Assembly (NCBI GenBank): GCA_029879245.1
Contig: JAOUQQ010000010.1
Span: 1 to 41,754 of the forward strand
Direction: 5' to 3'
Source: Chromatiales bacterium
Lineage (GTDB): Bacteria; Pseudomonadota; Gammaproteobacteria; Thiohalomonadales; Thiohalomonadaceae
DNA length: 41,754 nt
Positions 23,073 to 33,298 of this stretch are shown here, in pieces. Under the pieces are notes generated by a model. The model did no database searches and had not been told where the DNA came from. It worked only from the letters and a program-made list of their open reading frames with translations. A program made the translations under genes and the position numbers. Positions within the stretch are counted from its first letter, which is position 1; each line of letters opens with the position of its first letter.

Positions 23073-25736
23073 TTATGAAAACAACGGATTGCGTTTTTCC
23101 GGGTCGATGCCGTACTTCTTGATCGCCTCGGCTACCTTCCCGGCCGGCAGGTCGCCGGCATCGGCGAGGGCACTCAGCGCGGCGATGACCACATGGTAGC
23201 GATTCACCTCGAAGTGTTTGCGTAGCTGGGCGCGGGTATCGGAGCGGCCAAAGCCGTCGGTGCCCAGCACGGTGTAGTCAGCGGGTACCCACTTGCGGAC
23301 CTGATCGGCATAGCTGCGGATGTAGTCGGTGGCGGCAATCACGGGGCCACGACGGCCGGTAAGGCACTGCTCCACATAGGCGACCTTTTTGTCGGCCAGC
23401 GGGTGGAGGCGGTTCCAGCGCTCTACATCACGTGCCTCACGGGCCAGTTCGTTAAAGCTGGTCGCGGACCAGATGTCGGCATCCACGCCCCACTCCTCGT
23501 CGAGCATCTCGGCCGCGGCAATTACCTCGCGGAAGATGGTGCCGGAACCCATCAGCTGCACCTTCTTGCGCTTCTTGCCACCGGACTTGAAGAGGTACAT
23601 CCCCTTGATGATCCCCTCCTCAGAGCCCTTGGGCATGGCCGGATGGGTGTAGTTCTCGTTCATCGTGGTGACGTAGTAGAAGACGTTCTCCTGCTCCGCA
23701 TACATGCGACGCAGGCCATCCTGCACGATCACCGCCAGCTCGTAGCTGAAGGTGGGGTCGTAGCTGACGCAGTTGGGGATGGTGCCGGCCATGATCAGAC
23801 CATGACCATCCTGGTGCTGCAGACCCTCACCGGCGAGGGTGGTACGGCCTGCGGTGGCACCGATGAGGAAACCTCGGGCCTGCATGTCACCAGCAGCCCA
23901 GGCCAGGTCACCGATACGCTGGAAACCGAACATGGAGTAGTAGATATAGAACGGAATGGTGTTTACGCCGTGGGAGCTGTAGGAGGTGGCGGCAGCGATC
24001 CAGGAGGACATGGCACCGGCCTCGTTGATCCCCTCTTCGAGGATCTGGCCGGACTTGTCCTCTTTGTAGAACATAATCTCGTCCTTATCCTGCGGGGTAT
24101 AGAGCTGCCCTACGGAAGAGTAGATACCCAACTGGCGGAACATTCCCTCCATACCGAAGGTGCGCGCCTCGTCGGGGACGATGGGGACGATGTTCTTGCC
24201 GATCTTCTTGTCACGGCAGAGCAGGGTGAGCAGACGCACATAGGCCATGGTGGTCGACATCTCCTTGTCACCACTACCTTCCAGCAGGCTCCTGAAGGTC
24301 TCCAGTGCAGGCACCTCCAGCGGTGTGGCAAGGTTGCTGCGCGAAGGCAGATAGCCCCCCAGCTCCTTGCGACGCGCGTGCATGTACTTCATCTCTTCGC
24401 TCTCGGGGTCAGGCTGGATGTAGGTACAGGCGGCCGCCTCTTCATCACTCAACGGGATGTTGAAGCGGTCACGTACATAGATCATCTCATCATCGCCCAG
24501 CTTCTTCTGCGAGTGGGTGCGGTTCTGACCTTCACCGGCGGCACCCATGCCGTAACCCTTAACGGTCTGGGCCAGGATGACGGTGGGCTGACCCTTATGC
24601 TCAGCGGCGGCCTTGTAGGCGGCATAGACCTTGTGCGGGTCATGGCCACCACGGTTGAGGCGCCAGATGTCATCATCGGTCATCTTCGAGACCATCGCCT
24701 TCAGCTCGGGATACTTGCCGAAGAAGTGCTCACGCACATAGGCACCGTCCTTCGACTTGTAGTTCTGCAGGTCACCATCGACCACCTCAAGCATGCGCTT
24801 GTGCAGCAGGCCATCTTTGTCCTTGGCCAGCAGCGGATCCCAGTAGGAGCCCCACAGTACCTTGATCACATTCCAGCCGGCGCCACGGAAGCTGGCTTCC
24901 AGCTCCTGTACGATCTTGCCATTGCCGCGTACCGGGCCGTCCAGACGCTGCAGATTGCAGTTGATGACCCAGGTGAGGTTATCGAGCTTCTCGCGCGAGG
25001 CGAGACCGATGGCGCCCAGTGATTCCGGCTCGTCGGTCTCACCATCACCAAGGAAGGCCCAGACCTTGCGGTTTCTGGTATCGGCCAGACCACGGTCCTG
25101 CAGGTACTTCATAAAGCGGGCCTGGTAGATCGACATGATCGGTCCCAGCCCCATCGAGACGGTGGGGAACTGCCAGAAGTCGGGCATCAGCCATGGGTGG
25201 GGGTAGGAGGAGAGGCCATTACCATCGACCTCCTGGCGGAAGTTATCCAGTTGTTCCTCGCTGAGGCGCCCCTCAAGGAAGGCGCGGGAGTACATACCGG
25301 GGGCGGCGTGGCCCTGGGAGTAGATCAGGTCTCCACCATGTTCGTGGGTGGGGGCGCGCCAGAAGTGGTTCATTCCTACATCATATAGGGTGGCTGCGGA
25401 GGCAAAGGAGGCGATGTGGCCACCCAGCTCGGTGGATTTGCGGTTGGCCTTCACCACCATCGCTACGGCATTCCAGCGGATTAAGGCGCGAATGCGATCC
25501 TCAATGGCCGGGTCGCCCGGCATCTGAGGCTCCATGTGGGGGGGGATGGTGTTCACATAGGCGGTATTGGCGGAGTAGGGCAGGTTGACGCCGGAACGGC
25601 GTGCCTGGTCAATCATCTGCTCCATCAGGAAGTGGGCGCGCTCTGCCCCCTCTGCATCAAGAACTGCGGCCAGTGCATCGAGCCACTCCTGAGTCTCGAC
25701 ACTATCGATATCCATGATCCCGGGTTGCTGTGACAT
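23073..25736 (-). CDS. aceE: Pyruvate dehydrogenase E1 component (homodimeric)
   Basis: 887 residues, the length of the single-chain homodimeric E1 of gammaproteobacteria. The thiamine diphosphate motif GDGETDEPESLGAI lies near 230. Other family blocks are PYSANTAYVNTIPPHMEP, SQGHAAPGMYSRAF, GYGMGAAGEGQNRTHSQKKL and the C-terminal VLGTDGFGRSDTRAQLRKHFEV. It decarboxylates pyruvate and acetylates the E2 lipoyl group. Clear ribosome binding site (AGAGGGTGG) before the ATG. First gene of the operon, divergent from lipB-lipA. Confidence 0.97.
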   Translation of the reverse strand: MSQQPGIMDIDSVETQEWLDALAAVLDAEGAERAHFLMEQMIDQARRSGVNLPYSANTAYVNTIPPHMEPQMPGDPAIEDRIRALIRWNAVAMVVKANRKSTELGGHIASFASAATLYDVGMNHFWRAPTHEHGGDLIYSQGHAAPGMYSRAFLEGRLSEEQLDNFRQEVDGNGLSSYPHPWLMPDFWQFPTVSMGLGPIMSIYQARFMKYLQDRGLADTRNRKVWAFLGDGETDEPESLGAIGLASREKLDNLTWVINCNLQRLDGPVRGNGKIVQELEASFRGAGWNVIKVLWGSYWDPLLAKDKDGLLHKRMLEVVDGDLQNYKSKDGAYVREHFFGKYPELKAMVSKMTDDDIWRLNRGGHDPHKVYAAYKAAAEHKGQPTVILAQTVKGYGMGAAGEGQNRTHSQKKLGDDEMIYVRDRFNIPLSDEEAAACTYIQPDPESEEMKYMHARRKELGGYLPSRSNLATPLEVPALETFRSLLEGSGDKEMSTTMAYVRLLTLLCRDKKIGKNIVPIVPDEARTFGMEGMFRQLGIYSSVGQLYTPQDKDEIMFYKEDKSGQILEEGINEAGAMSSWIAAATSYSSHGVNTIPFYIYYSMFGFQRIGDLAWAAGDMQARGFLIGATAGRTTLAGEGLQHQDGHGLIMAGTIPNCVSYDPTFSYELAVIVQDGLRRMYAEQENVFYYVTTMNENYTHPAMPKGSEEGIIKGMYLFKSGGKKRKKVQLMGSGTIFREVIAAAEMLDEEWGVDADIWSATSFNELAREARDVERWNRLHPLADKKVAYVEQCLTGRRGPVIAATDYIRSYADQVRKWVPADYTVLGTDGFGRSDTRAQLRKHFEVNRYHVVIAALSALADAGDLPAGKVAEAIKKYGIDPEKRNPLFS

Positions 25737-26176
25737 GATTCCACCCTCTTTTGGTTTTGTGCCCTCATATTATGGGGCTTTTTGAATGTTGGGCAATGAT
25801 CCGGTCTTTGACGATAAAAAGCAATAAAAAATCGCCTATATTTCTGTAATGTAAAAATAATTAACATATAAAACAATAAGATGCATGACGCAAATAATTT
25901 CCCCTGTTTCTCGGGTGTTAACCGAACAGGGTACAAAATAGGCGATTCTCTGGCTTGATGGGGAAAATTCCCCCTCAATTCCGCCTGTGGTAGTTGAAAT
26001 TTGCCGAATTTATCCGTTAAGTCTTGCCAGATTTTGCATGCGGGTATATTGTTTGTCGTGTTTTCAACATGTTATGACACCTGTTTTATTTTCGTATGTC
26101 GTGGAGATATTCCCGACTAACGACGCCAGACTGGAAGAGCCATCGTCCGGTCAACGGTGTCCACAAGGGAAGGCCC
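25737..26176. other. 440-bp divergent control region between aceE and lipB
   Basis: No gene is supported here; the reading frames inside look random. The half next to aceE is AT-rich. AATCGCCTAT (25830-25839) recurs inverted as ATAGGCGATT (25938-25947). A hairpin lies at 25902-25931, and GGGGAA-AA-TTCCCC at 25960-25973. No match to the PdhR site (ATTGGT-N3-ACCAAT) was found. The region must carry promoters for both operons, and the symmetric elements are candidates for shared control. Confidence 0.6.
25902..25931. promoter_or_regulatory. Hairpin or operator in the aceE-lipB control region
   Basis: CCCTGT (25902-25907) pairs with ACAGGG (25926-25931), with TCGG/CCGA (25911-25914 / 25922-25925) inside and loop GTGTTAA; three bases bulge on the left. 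It could be an operator for a dimeric regulator or a leader hairpin in the aceE mRNA. It is 166 bases upstream of the aceE start. Confidence 0.4.
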
Positions 26177-26851
26177 ATGTCCGCTCCTCACTTACGTATA
26201 CGGCACCTGTCGGGTCTGCTCCCCTATCAGCCAGTATGGCAGGCGATGCAGGCGTACACCGCACAGCGTGATGAAGAGAGCGCCGACGAGGTCTGGTTGC
26301 TGCAGCACGAGCCGGTCTACACTCAGGGGCGTAACGGCAGGCCCGAGCACATCCTCAATCCCGGCTCGATTCCGGTGGTGCAGATTGACCGAGGTGGTCA
26401 GGTGACCTATCACGGACCGGGTCAGCTAGTGGTGTACCTGTTAATAGATCTCAAGCGTCTGAAACTGGGGGTGCGTGAGATGGTCAGTGTGATGGAGCGT
26501 TCTATCATTGCCGTTCTGGCCGAATACGGTGTTCAGGCGGTTGCCCGTGCGGATGCCCCCGGGGTCTATGTGGAGGGTGCCAAGATCGCCGCTCTTGGGC
26601 TGAGGATTCGTAAAGGGAGGTGTTACCATGGCCTCAGTTTCAATCTGCAGATGGCTCTTACCCCGTTTGACCAGATCAATCCATGTGGTTACGAGGGGAT
26701 GGCGGTGACTCAGCTGGCCGACCACAGTGACAGCTGGGAGTGGGAGCAGGTGGAGCAGGCGCTGATCACGCATCTGGTACAGCAGCTTGGCGATATCCCG
26801 TATAGCGAAATTGAGGGCGGCATAGCCATCCCCGGAGCCGAGAGACGATGA
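26177..26851 (+). CDS. lipB: Lipoyl(octanoyl) transferase
   Basis: 224 residues from ATG 26177, preceded by AAGGGAAGG; a longer start at 26096 would add an unrelated N-terminus. Family motifs are [18 protein letters not shown] (about 72-89), the catalytic Lys136 in [10 protein letters not shown] and Cys170 in INPCGYEGM. It moves octanoyl from acyl carrier protein to lipoyl domains, the first step of lipoylation. Overlaps lipA by four bases (ATGA) and is divergent from the PDH genes whose E2 and E3 lipoyl domains are its substrates. Confidence 0.96.
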   Translation: MSAPHLRIRHLSGLLPYQPVWQAMQAYTAQRDEESADEVWLLQHEPVYTQGRNGRPEHILNPGSIPVVQIDRGGQVTYHGPGQLVVYLLIDLKRLKLGVREMVSVMERSIIAVLAEYGVQAVARADAPGVYVEGAKIAALGLRIRKGRCYHGLSFNLQMALTPFDQINPCGYEGMAVTQLADHSDSWEWEQVEQALITHLVQQLGDIPYSEIEGGIAIPGAERR

Positions 26852-27795
26852 ACGACAAGGGTAAACGTAATCCGCTAAAGGGTGAGTCGAAGACGGCGCG
26901 CATCCCGATCAAGGTGGTGCAGAATGAGGTGAGGCTACCCAAACCGAAGTGGATACGTGCCAAGGTGCCCCGGGGTTCCGGAGTCAACAGAATCAAGCAG
27001 GTGCTGCGTGAGCACAACCTCTATACCGTCTGTGAAGAGGCCGCCTGCCCCAATCTGGGAGAGTGTTTCTCCCACGGTACCGCCACCTTTATGATCATGG
27101 GCGAGGTCTGCACCCGTCGCTGCCCCTTTTGCGATGTGGCGCACGGCCTGCCCGAACCGCTGGATCAGGATGAGCCCGGCAAACTGGCTACAACCATCCG
27201 TGACATGGGGCTGAAATATGTGGTCATCACCTCGGTGGATCGAGACGACCTGCGTGATGGAGGGGCGGCACACTTTGCCGAGTGTATTACCCAAATACGC
27301 GCGCTCTCACCCGATATTCAGATCGAGATCCTGACCCCCGACTTTCGTGGCCGTATGGAGGTGGCACTGCAACTGTTGGCCGAGTCGCTACCCGATGTCT
27401 TTAACCACAATCTGGAGACAGTGCCGCGCCTCTACAAGGCGGCCCGTCCCGGTGCCGATTACACCTGGTCGCTGCGGCTGCTAAAAGAGTTCAAGGTGGC
27501 ACATCCCGAGGTGCTTACCAAGTCGGGGCTGATGGTGGGGCTGGGTGAGAGTAATGAGGAGATCCTTGAGGTGATGCGAGATATGCGCACTCACGATGTG
27601 AATATGCTGACCATCGGTCAGTATCTGCAGCCGAGTGAGTATCACCTGGCGGTGCAGCGATACGTGACCCCGGATGAGTTCGAGATGTTTCGTAGTGAGG
27701 GAGAGAAAATGGGTTTTAGCAATGTTGCCAGTGGCCCGATGGTGCGCTCCTCCTATCACGCAGATCTGCAAACGCGTGGTGACAGGGTGGAATAG
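26848..27795 (+). CDS. lipA: Lipoyl synthase (radical SAM)
   Basis: 315 residues. The auxiliary 4Fe-4S cluster cysteines are Cys62, Cys67 and Cys73 ([12 protein letters not shown]); the radical SAM triad is Cys88, Cys92 and Cys95 (CTRRCPFC). The RSSYHA motif that completes the auxiliary cluster is near the C-terminus. It inserts two sulfur atoms into octanoyl chains on lipoyl domains. Translation is coupled to lipB through ATGA. A probable terminator follows. Confidence 0.97.
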   Translation: MNDKGKRNPLKGESKTARIPIKVVQNEVRLPKPKWIRAKVPRGSGVNRIKQVLREHNLYTVCEEAACPNLGECFSHGTATFMIMGEVCTRRCPFCDVAHGLPEPLDQDEPGKLATTIRDMGLKYVVITSVDRDDLRDGGAAHFAECITQIRALSPDIQIEILTPDFRGRMEVALQLLAESLPDVFNHNLETVPRLYKAARPGADYTWSLRLLKEFKVAHPEVLTKSGLMVGLGESNEEILEVMRDMRTHDVNMLTIGQYLQPSEYHLAVQRYVTPDEFEMFRSEGEKMGFSNVASGPMVRSSYHADLQTRGDRVE

Positions 27796-27799
27796 GTAA

Positions 27800-27849
27800 A
27801 ATAACTCCGGTACTTCGCAACAAACGTGGAGGTTATTCCCCCCTTTTTT
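27800..27849 (+). terminator. Probable terminator after lipA
   Basis: AATAACTCC (27800-27808) pairs with GGAGGTTATT (27828-27837) with one bulged G and a 20-base loop, followed by CCCCCC and a six-T run at 27844-27849. The T-run overlaps the end of the convergent GGDEF/EAL gene. The long loop makes it weaker than the other terminators in the window. Confidence 0.55.
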
Positions 27850-29773
27850 ATTGCCCGACTGATGTAACATTAGCCATTGCAGGGATTTCCCATGAGCCGG
27901 GTGATTCAAGCCATGTGATGAACGCCTCACCCGGCATCGGTCTGGCAATGTAATACCCCTGGACAATATCGCAGCCAAGCTGTATCAGCTGTTCGACGAT
28001 CTCCCTGTTTTCAACCCCCTCACCGATGACCCTGTAGGACATATTGTGGGCCAGTTCGATAATGGATCGTACGATAGTGGCGTTGCTGCGATTGACATCC
28101 ATATTTCTGACAAAGGATTGATCAATCTTGATCTCGTGTACCGGGAGGATGTTGAGGTATGAGAGGGAGGTATATCCTGTGCCAAAGTCATCAATGGAGA
28201 GGGTGACCCCCATTTCATGAAGTAGTGACAGGATCTCCAGTGCCCTTTGCGGGTCGAGTACGATGGCAGTCTCCGTTATCTCGAGTGTGAGGTATGCAGG
28301 GTCGAGCTTGTACCGCCGCAACAGCTCATAAACCATGTCCGGCAGGTCACTATTCTGGATATTCCGCGCCGAGAGGTTGACCGCTACATTCAGTGGGAAA
28401 CCTCTATGGTAGCTCTCGCTGCTGAACTTGATCGCCTCCTCCAGCACCCACTGGGTAAGAGGGTGAATAATGCCGCTCTGCTCTGCTAACGGGATAAAAT
28501 CGTTGGGCGGGATCATTCCGATGGTTGGATGCTGCCAGCGTATCAACGCCTCGGCGGAGGCCTTGTCTGGATTGCTGGGGTCTATTTGAGGCTGAAAGTG
28601 GAGTAGCAGTTCACCATTGTCGATGGCATTCCGCAGGGAGTTGATCAGGGTGAGGCGGTGGTGGCTGTGTGAGTCCTGGCTGGTATCGTAGTAGCTATAG
28701 CCATAACACCTCTCCTTGGCCTGATACATGGCAATTTCGGCGTGTCGAATCAGGGTGCTGACATCTTCGCCATGGTCAGGATAAAAGGCGATACCAATAC
28801 TGGACTCGACGCCGAACTCATGGTCATCGAGATTGTATGGTTGGGAGAGGGCCGCAATAATCTTTTCGACGACCAGATTGCAGTGCTCTATCGATTCAAC
28901 ACTGATCACCACACCAAATTCGTCTGCACCGAATCGCGCTATCGTGTCGGAGCTACGCAATGAATTAACAAGGCGTCGTGATACTTCGATCAAAACATGA
29001 TCGCCATCCGTATGTCCAAGTGTGTTGTTGATCTCTTTAAAACGGTCCAGATCGATAACCAGCATAGCGACCAGTTTTTTCTGGGCGCGTGCATTATAGA
29101 TAGCCTTTTTTAAATTGGCTCGTAGCGCAAAACTGTTGGAAAGGTTGGTCAGCTCATCGTGGGATGATCGGTACTCCAGCTCTTCATTCTGAGATTGGAG
29201 ACGTCGGTGAATAATGGTAGAGAAGATCATGATCAGCCAGAGAGAGAACCACATCAGTACAACGGCAGAGGCGATTAGCCGTTTATTCATTTTTGACAGG
29301 ATCACGGAGAATTTATCAATCTTGTAGTGTAGATTGAGGAGCGTCAGGTCAGTATCGGCAACATCGGCTTTTGCCCAGATGTAGAACTCGTCACCAATCG
29401 CAATAGAACCGCTACGGCGACTGCTGGTTAATAGTTCCTCCCAGGGTAATAGGGAAAATTCCCCGCTCTGTAACTGTTCCAGTGGGATGGAGGCTGCGAA
29501 AATTTTTCCATCCCGACCTATGAGGTCGATAAAATCGTTTTCCTCCTGAGAGGCCATAAGCCCGGTCCATACAGCAGGGTCATGTACATCCACATGTGAA
29601 GGGATGGCTTTGTAATGATGTTCAACCTCTTCGCGCACGAGACGTTCCAGAAGTCCACTCTCATGGGAGAGCAGGGAGTCGAGAGAGGTCTGATAGGCGA
29701 TCAGGGCGAAGATGGCGATGGTCACCAGAAGTAGTGACGAAAAGCCTATAATCATCAATCGCTTGATATTCAC
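27848..29773 (-). CDS. Membrane-bound GGDEF-EAL c-di-GMP protein with degenerate GADEF motif
   Basis: 641 residues. A membrane helix at about 8-28, a periplasmic sensory domain (about 30-165) and a second helix (about 166-189) precede the GGDEF domain (about 200-360) and the EAL domain (about 375-630). The active-site loop reads FGADEF (281-286), not GGDEF, though the inhibitory RxxD (273-276) is present. The EAL domain looks active: EAL at 408-410, NLSARNI, EITETAI, DDFGTGYTSL, KIDQSFV, GEGVEN, QGYYIARP. Likely a phosphodiesterase, possibly allosterically tuned by its GADEF half. Directly follows the DUF2892 gene on the same strand. Confidence 0.93.
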   Translation of the reverse strand: MNIKRLMIIGFSSLLLVTIAIFALIAYQTSLDSLLSHESGLLERLVREEVEHHYKAIPSHVDVHDPAVWTGLMASQEENDFIDLIGRDGKIFAASIPLEQLQSGEFSLLPWEELLTSSRRSGSIAIGDEFYIWAKADVADTDLTLLNLHYKIDKFSVILSKMNKRLIASAVVLMWFSLWLIMIFSTIIHRRLQSQNEELEYRSSHDELTNLSNSFALRANLKKAIYNARAQKKLVAMLVIDLDRFKEINNTLGHTDGDHVLIEVSRRLVNSLRSSDTIARFGADEFGVVISVESIEHCNLVVEKIIAALSQPYNLDDHEFGVESSIGIAFYPDHGEDVSTLIRHAEIAMYQAKERCYGYSYYDTSQDSHSHHRLTLINSLRNAIDNGELLLHFQPQIDPSNPDKASAEALIRWQHPTIGMIPPNDFIPLAEQSGIIHPLTQWVLEEAIKFSSESYHRGFPLNVAVNLSARNIQNSDLPDMVYELLRRYKLDPAYLTLEITETAIVLDPQRALEILSLLHEMGVTLSIDDFGTGYTSLSYLNILPVHEIKIDQSFVRNMDVNRSNATIVRSIIELAHNMSYRVIGEGVENREIVEQLIQLGCDIVQGYYIARPMPGEAFITWLESPGSWEIPAMANVTSVGQ

Positions 29774-29785
29774 GGTAGTAATTCG

Positions 29786-30007
29786 TTACTTGTTGTCGCA
29801 GGTGCTCATGTTGATAAGTGAGTAGATGGGGCAGACAGCAATGATGGCTACTATCAGATTTACCAGTGCGATTACTCCCAGGATTAGTGCTATGAAGGGG
29901 TCGCTTGAGGTTTCAGGGTAGACAAAGGCAAGGTAGAAGAAGAACGCTGCGAATCCCCCCCTGAGTATGCGATCAAACGGTCCAACGTTCGGTTTTAAGG
30001 TGATCAT
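29786..30007 (-). CDS. DUF2892 family (YgaP-like) small inner-membrane protein
   Basis: 73 residues with the DUF2892 pattern: NVGPFDRILRGGFAAFFFYL, a second hydrophobic segment ALILGVIALVNLIVAIIAVC, then the CPIYSLINMSTC end. Two membrane helices. The family occurs alone or fused to rhodanese, and often in sulfur-related contexts, but the function is not established. The ATG at 30007 has GGGAG nearby. It is 12 bases before the GGDEF-EAL gene, so probably co-transcribed. Confidence 0.85.
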   Translation of the reverse strand: MITLKPNVGPFDRILRGGFAAFFFYLAFVYPETSSDPFIALILGVIALVNLIVAIIAVCPIYSLINMSTCDNK

Positions 30008-30228
30008 TGTTTCTCCCTGAATCGATTTGGTGGCATCGCAGTAAAGCGTGTTCCGCCGACGCCCTGTTTCTTATTGTTACTATTGTTATATATTCATTTT
30101 CTGAACATCATGCTACAAGATATAGACAAAATAAAGACCCTGCCTAATCGAAGAGAATGACATTATCGTAATATTAGCCAATAGTTATTGATTATGCGGT
30201 GGCGTTTTGAATTTGCAGGAGATGAGAT

Positions 30229-31020
30229 ATGAGAGTGTTAGTACTGATGCTACTAAGCGCTGCCGCGATTCAGATGAGCGGTTGTGCCACCAGTCCCACC
30301 GGGCGTACTCAGTTAATGCTGGTGTCAGAGGAGCAGGCGATTTCGGCTTCGCAGAAGGCCTACGCCACTACGGTGCAGGAGCTTGGAAAGGAGGGGAAAA
30401 TCCTGAAAGATACCGCGGCCACTCGCAGGGTTGAGCAGATTACCCGTCGCCTGATCGCTGAGGCGCAAAAGATGCGTCCGAAAACGGCGCGCTGGCAGTG
30501 GGATGTAAAGGTGATTGACGACTCTGAGCAGGTCAACGCCTGGTGTATGGCGGGGGGCAAGATGGCCATCTACACCGGATTGCTGGAGAAGTTGCAGCCA
30601 ACCGATGATGAATTGGCGCAGGTGATGGGGCACGAGATCTCCCACGCCCTGGCTAACCACACCGCTGAGCGGATGTCGACGGCACTGGCGACCTCTTTGG
30701 GGGTGGCAGTGATAGGGGCGGCCACAGACAGTGATGCGGCAACGATGGGTGGTGCGGCTCTGGCCGCTACTCTGGCGATAGAACTGCCCAACAGTCGTGA
30801 TGGTGAGAGTGAGGCCGATGAGATCGGCATGGAGCTGGCGGCACGGGCCGGTTACGAGCCGATGGCCGCAGTGACCCTGTGGCAGAAGATGGGGGAGGCG
30901 GGTGGGGCCACGCCGCCGCAGTTTCTCAGTACCCACCCCAGTCCGGCAAATCGACAGCAAAGGCTGAGAAAACTGGCACAGAAGTGGCGGCCGGTCTACG
31001 AACAGAGCCGCTCACGCTGA
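30229..31020 (+). CDS. M48-family metalloprotease lipoprotein (LoiP/YcaL-like)
   Basis: 263 residues. A lipoprotein signal ends at Cys19 (MSGC), so it should be lipid-anchored, probably to the outer membrane facing the periplasm. The zinc-protease motif HEISH is at 135-139 with a third ligand in DGESEADEIGMELAARAGY (near 193). The family handles misfolded outer-membrane proteins. GCAGGAGATGAG gives a clear ribosome binding site. Followed after 65 bases by motY. Confidence 0.9.
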   Translation: MRVLVLMLLSAAAIQMSGCATSPTGRTQLMLVSEEQAISASQKAYATTVQELGKEGKILKDTAATRRVEQITRRLIAEAQKMRPKTARWQWDVKVIDDSEQVNAWCMAGGKMAIYTGLLEKLQPTDDELAQVMGHEISHALANHTAERMSTALATSLGVAVIGAATDSDAATMGGAALAATLAIELPNSRDGESEADEIGMELAARAGYEPMAAVTLWQKMGEAGGATPPQFLSTHPSPANRQQRLRKLAQKWRPVYEQSRSR

Positions 31021-31085
31021 AAGGCTAAAGTTTTTCCCCTCCCATCCGATGAAATAGCTATCCTTTTCATCGCTGGGAGTTTCGG

Positions 31086-31949
31086 GTGTTCTATCGTCTA
31101 CTACCGCTGCTGCTGCTACTCCCGGTGTCAACCGCCTGGGCATCGACACAGCGATATCTGGCTACTGAGCACGAATCGCGCTGGGTAACCTCCTCCTCAC
31201 GACTCTACTGCTCGTTGAGCCATGAGATCCCGGTCTATGGGCGTGCGGTGTTTGAGCGCTACGCGACACAGCAGTTGGGGATGTGGATAGAGGTGAAGCG
31301 ACAGCCCCATAAGGTGGGGCTGGCACGGCTCATCTCTACCGCTCCGGAGTGGAAGCACGGGGCTCGTGAGCGTGACCTGGGTCAGATTGCCTATACGGTA
31401 GAGCGCACCCCCTTCAAACTCCAGCATATCCTCTCCAGGCGACTGCTATCGGAGCTGGAGCAGGGGATGTTCCCCACCTTTAGCTACCAGGACTGGTCGG
31501 ATGGGCGGGACGAGGTGCAGGTCTCCCTCTCGGCGGTGAATATTCGCGCCGCGCTAGGGGAGTTTCTCGACTGTCTCTCCGCACAGCTCCCCTATGGTTT
31601 TGACCACGTCCGTAGCAGCAAGCTCTATTTTGAGTTTGACAGCAGTGAGCTGGATCACAGGTCGACAGCGCGCCTGGAAGAGGTGGTGGAGTACCTGCTG
31701 GCCGATGAGAAGGTGAGGGTGGTTGCGGTGATCGGGCGCACCGACAGCAAGGGGGTTCGTCCCTATAATGATGGACTTGGCTCGCGGCGTGCTGAAGCGG
31801 TTAAGTTGTATCTGGTTAGCAGGGGTATCAATGAGGAGCGGCTTACGATAAAGCTGAGCTCCTATGGTGAGCGCAGGCCGGTTGCGACCAACCGAACCGA
31901 GAAGGGACGGGCGCTAAACCGGGTGGTTGAGGTCAATCTACTCAAATAG
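31086..31949 (+). CDS. motY: MotY-type flagellar T-ring protein with OmpA-like domain
   Basis: 287 residues from GTG 31086, with GGGAG about seven bases upstream. A signal peptide ends near AWA-STQ. The N-terminal half (about 20-155) is the MotY-specific domain that binds the PomA/PomB stator at the flagellar basal body. The C-terminal half (about 175-285) is an OmpA-like peptidoglycan-binding domain (YFEFDSSELDHRS, RTDSKGVRPYNDGLGSRRAE and GINEERLTIKLSSYGE). Known role: T-ring of Na+-driven polar flagella. No stator genes are nearby. Agrees with the Na+ transporters at 13956 and 16014. Confidence 0.87.
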   Translation: MFYRLLPLLLLLPVSTAWASTQRYLATEHESRWVTSSSRLYCSLSHEIPVYGRAVFERYATQQLGMWIEVKRQPHKVGLARLISTAPEWKHGARERDLGQIAYTVERTPFKLQHILSRRLLSELEQGMFPTFSYQDWSDGRDEVQVSLSAVNIRAALGEFLDCLSAQLPYGFDHVRSSKLYFEFDSSELDHRSTARLEEVVEYLLADEKVRVVAVIGRTDSKGVRPYNDGLGSRRAEAVKLYLVSRGINEERLTIKLSSYGERRPVATNRTEKGRALNRVVEVNLLK

Positions 31950-32023
31950 TCATTCTGGGGTTCTATCGGTATAATCCCCCGATTCTGTCTCTGGTGGCCC
32001 CTCGGGCCAAGTTGAATCGGGAG
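31947..32023 (+). promoter_or_regulatory. argG promoter and folded leader that includes the ribosome binding site
   Basis: TATAAT (31970-31975) with TAGTCA 17 bases upstream gives a plausible promoter whose -35 overlaps the motY stop. Transcription would begin near 31982. The leader folds as CCCGATTC (31978-31985) with GAATCGGG (32014-32021), enclosing TGGCCC-CTC-GGGCCA (31995-32009). The 3' arm runs into the GGGAG ribosome binding site (32019-32023), six bases before the ATG, so folding would partly hide it. No clear ArgR box was found. Elements are seen; control is inference. Confidence 0.55.
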
Positions 32024-32028
32024 TTTCC

Positions 32029-33246
<1,218 letters not shown>

Positions 33247-33298
33247 CATGGCAGGCTGGCCATGGAGGGCCTCACCCTGCGTTAAATGAGACGACTCG

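Noticed and set aside
23403-25022. A 539-codon open frame antisense to aceE
   Set aside because: It mirrors aceE, a certain gene with all family motifs, and reads as a low-complexity His/Gly/Val-rich product typical of an antisense shadow in GC-rich coding DNA.
25737-26176. PdhR operator
   Set aside because: The ATTGGT-N3-ACCAAT pattern was not seen on either strand.
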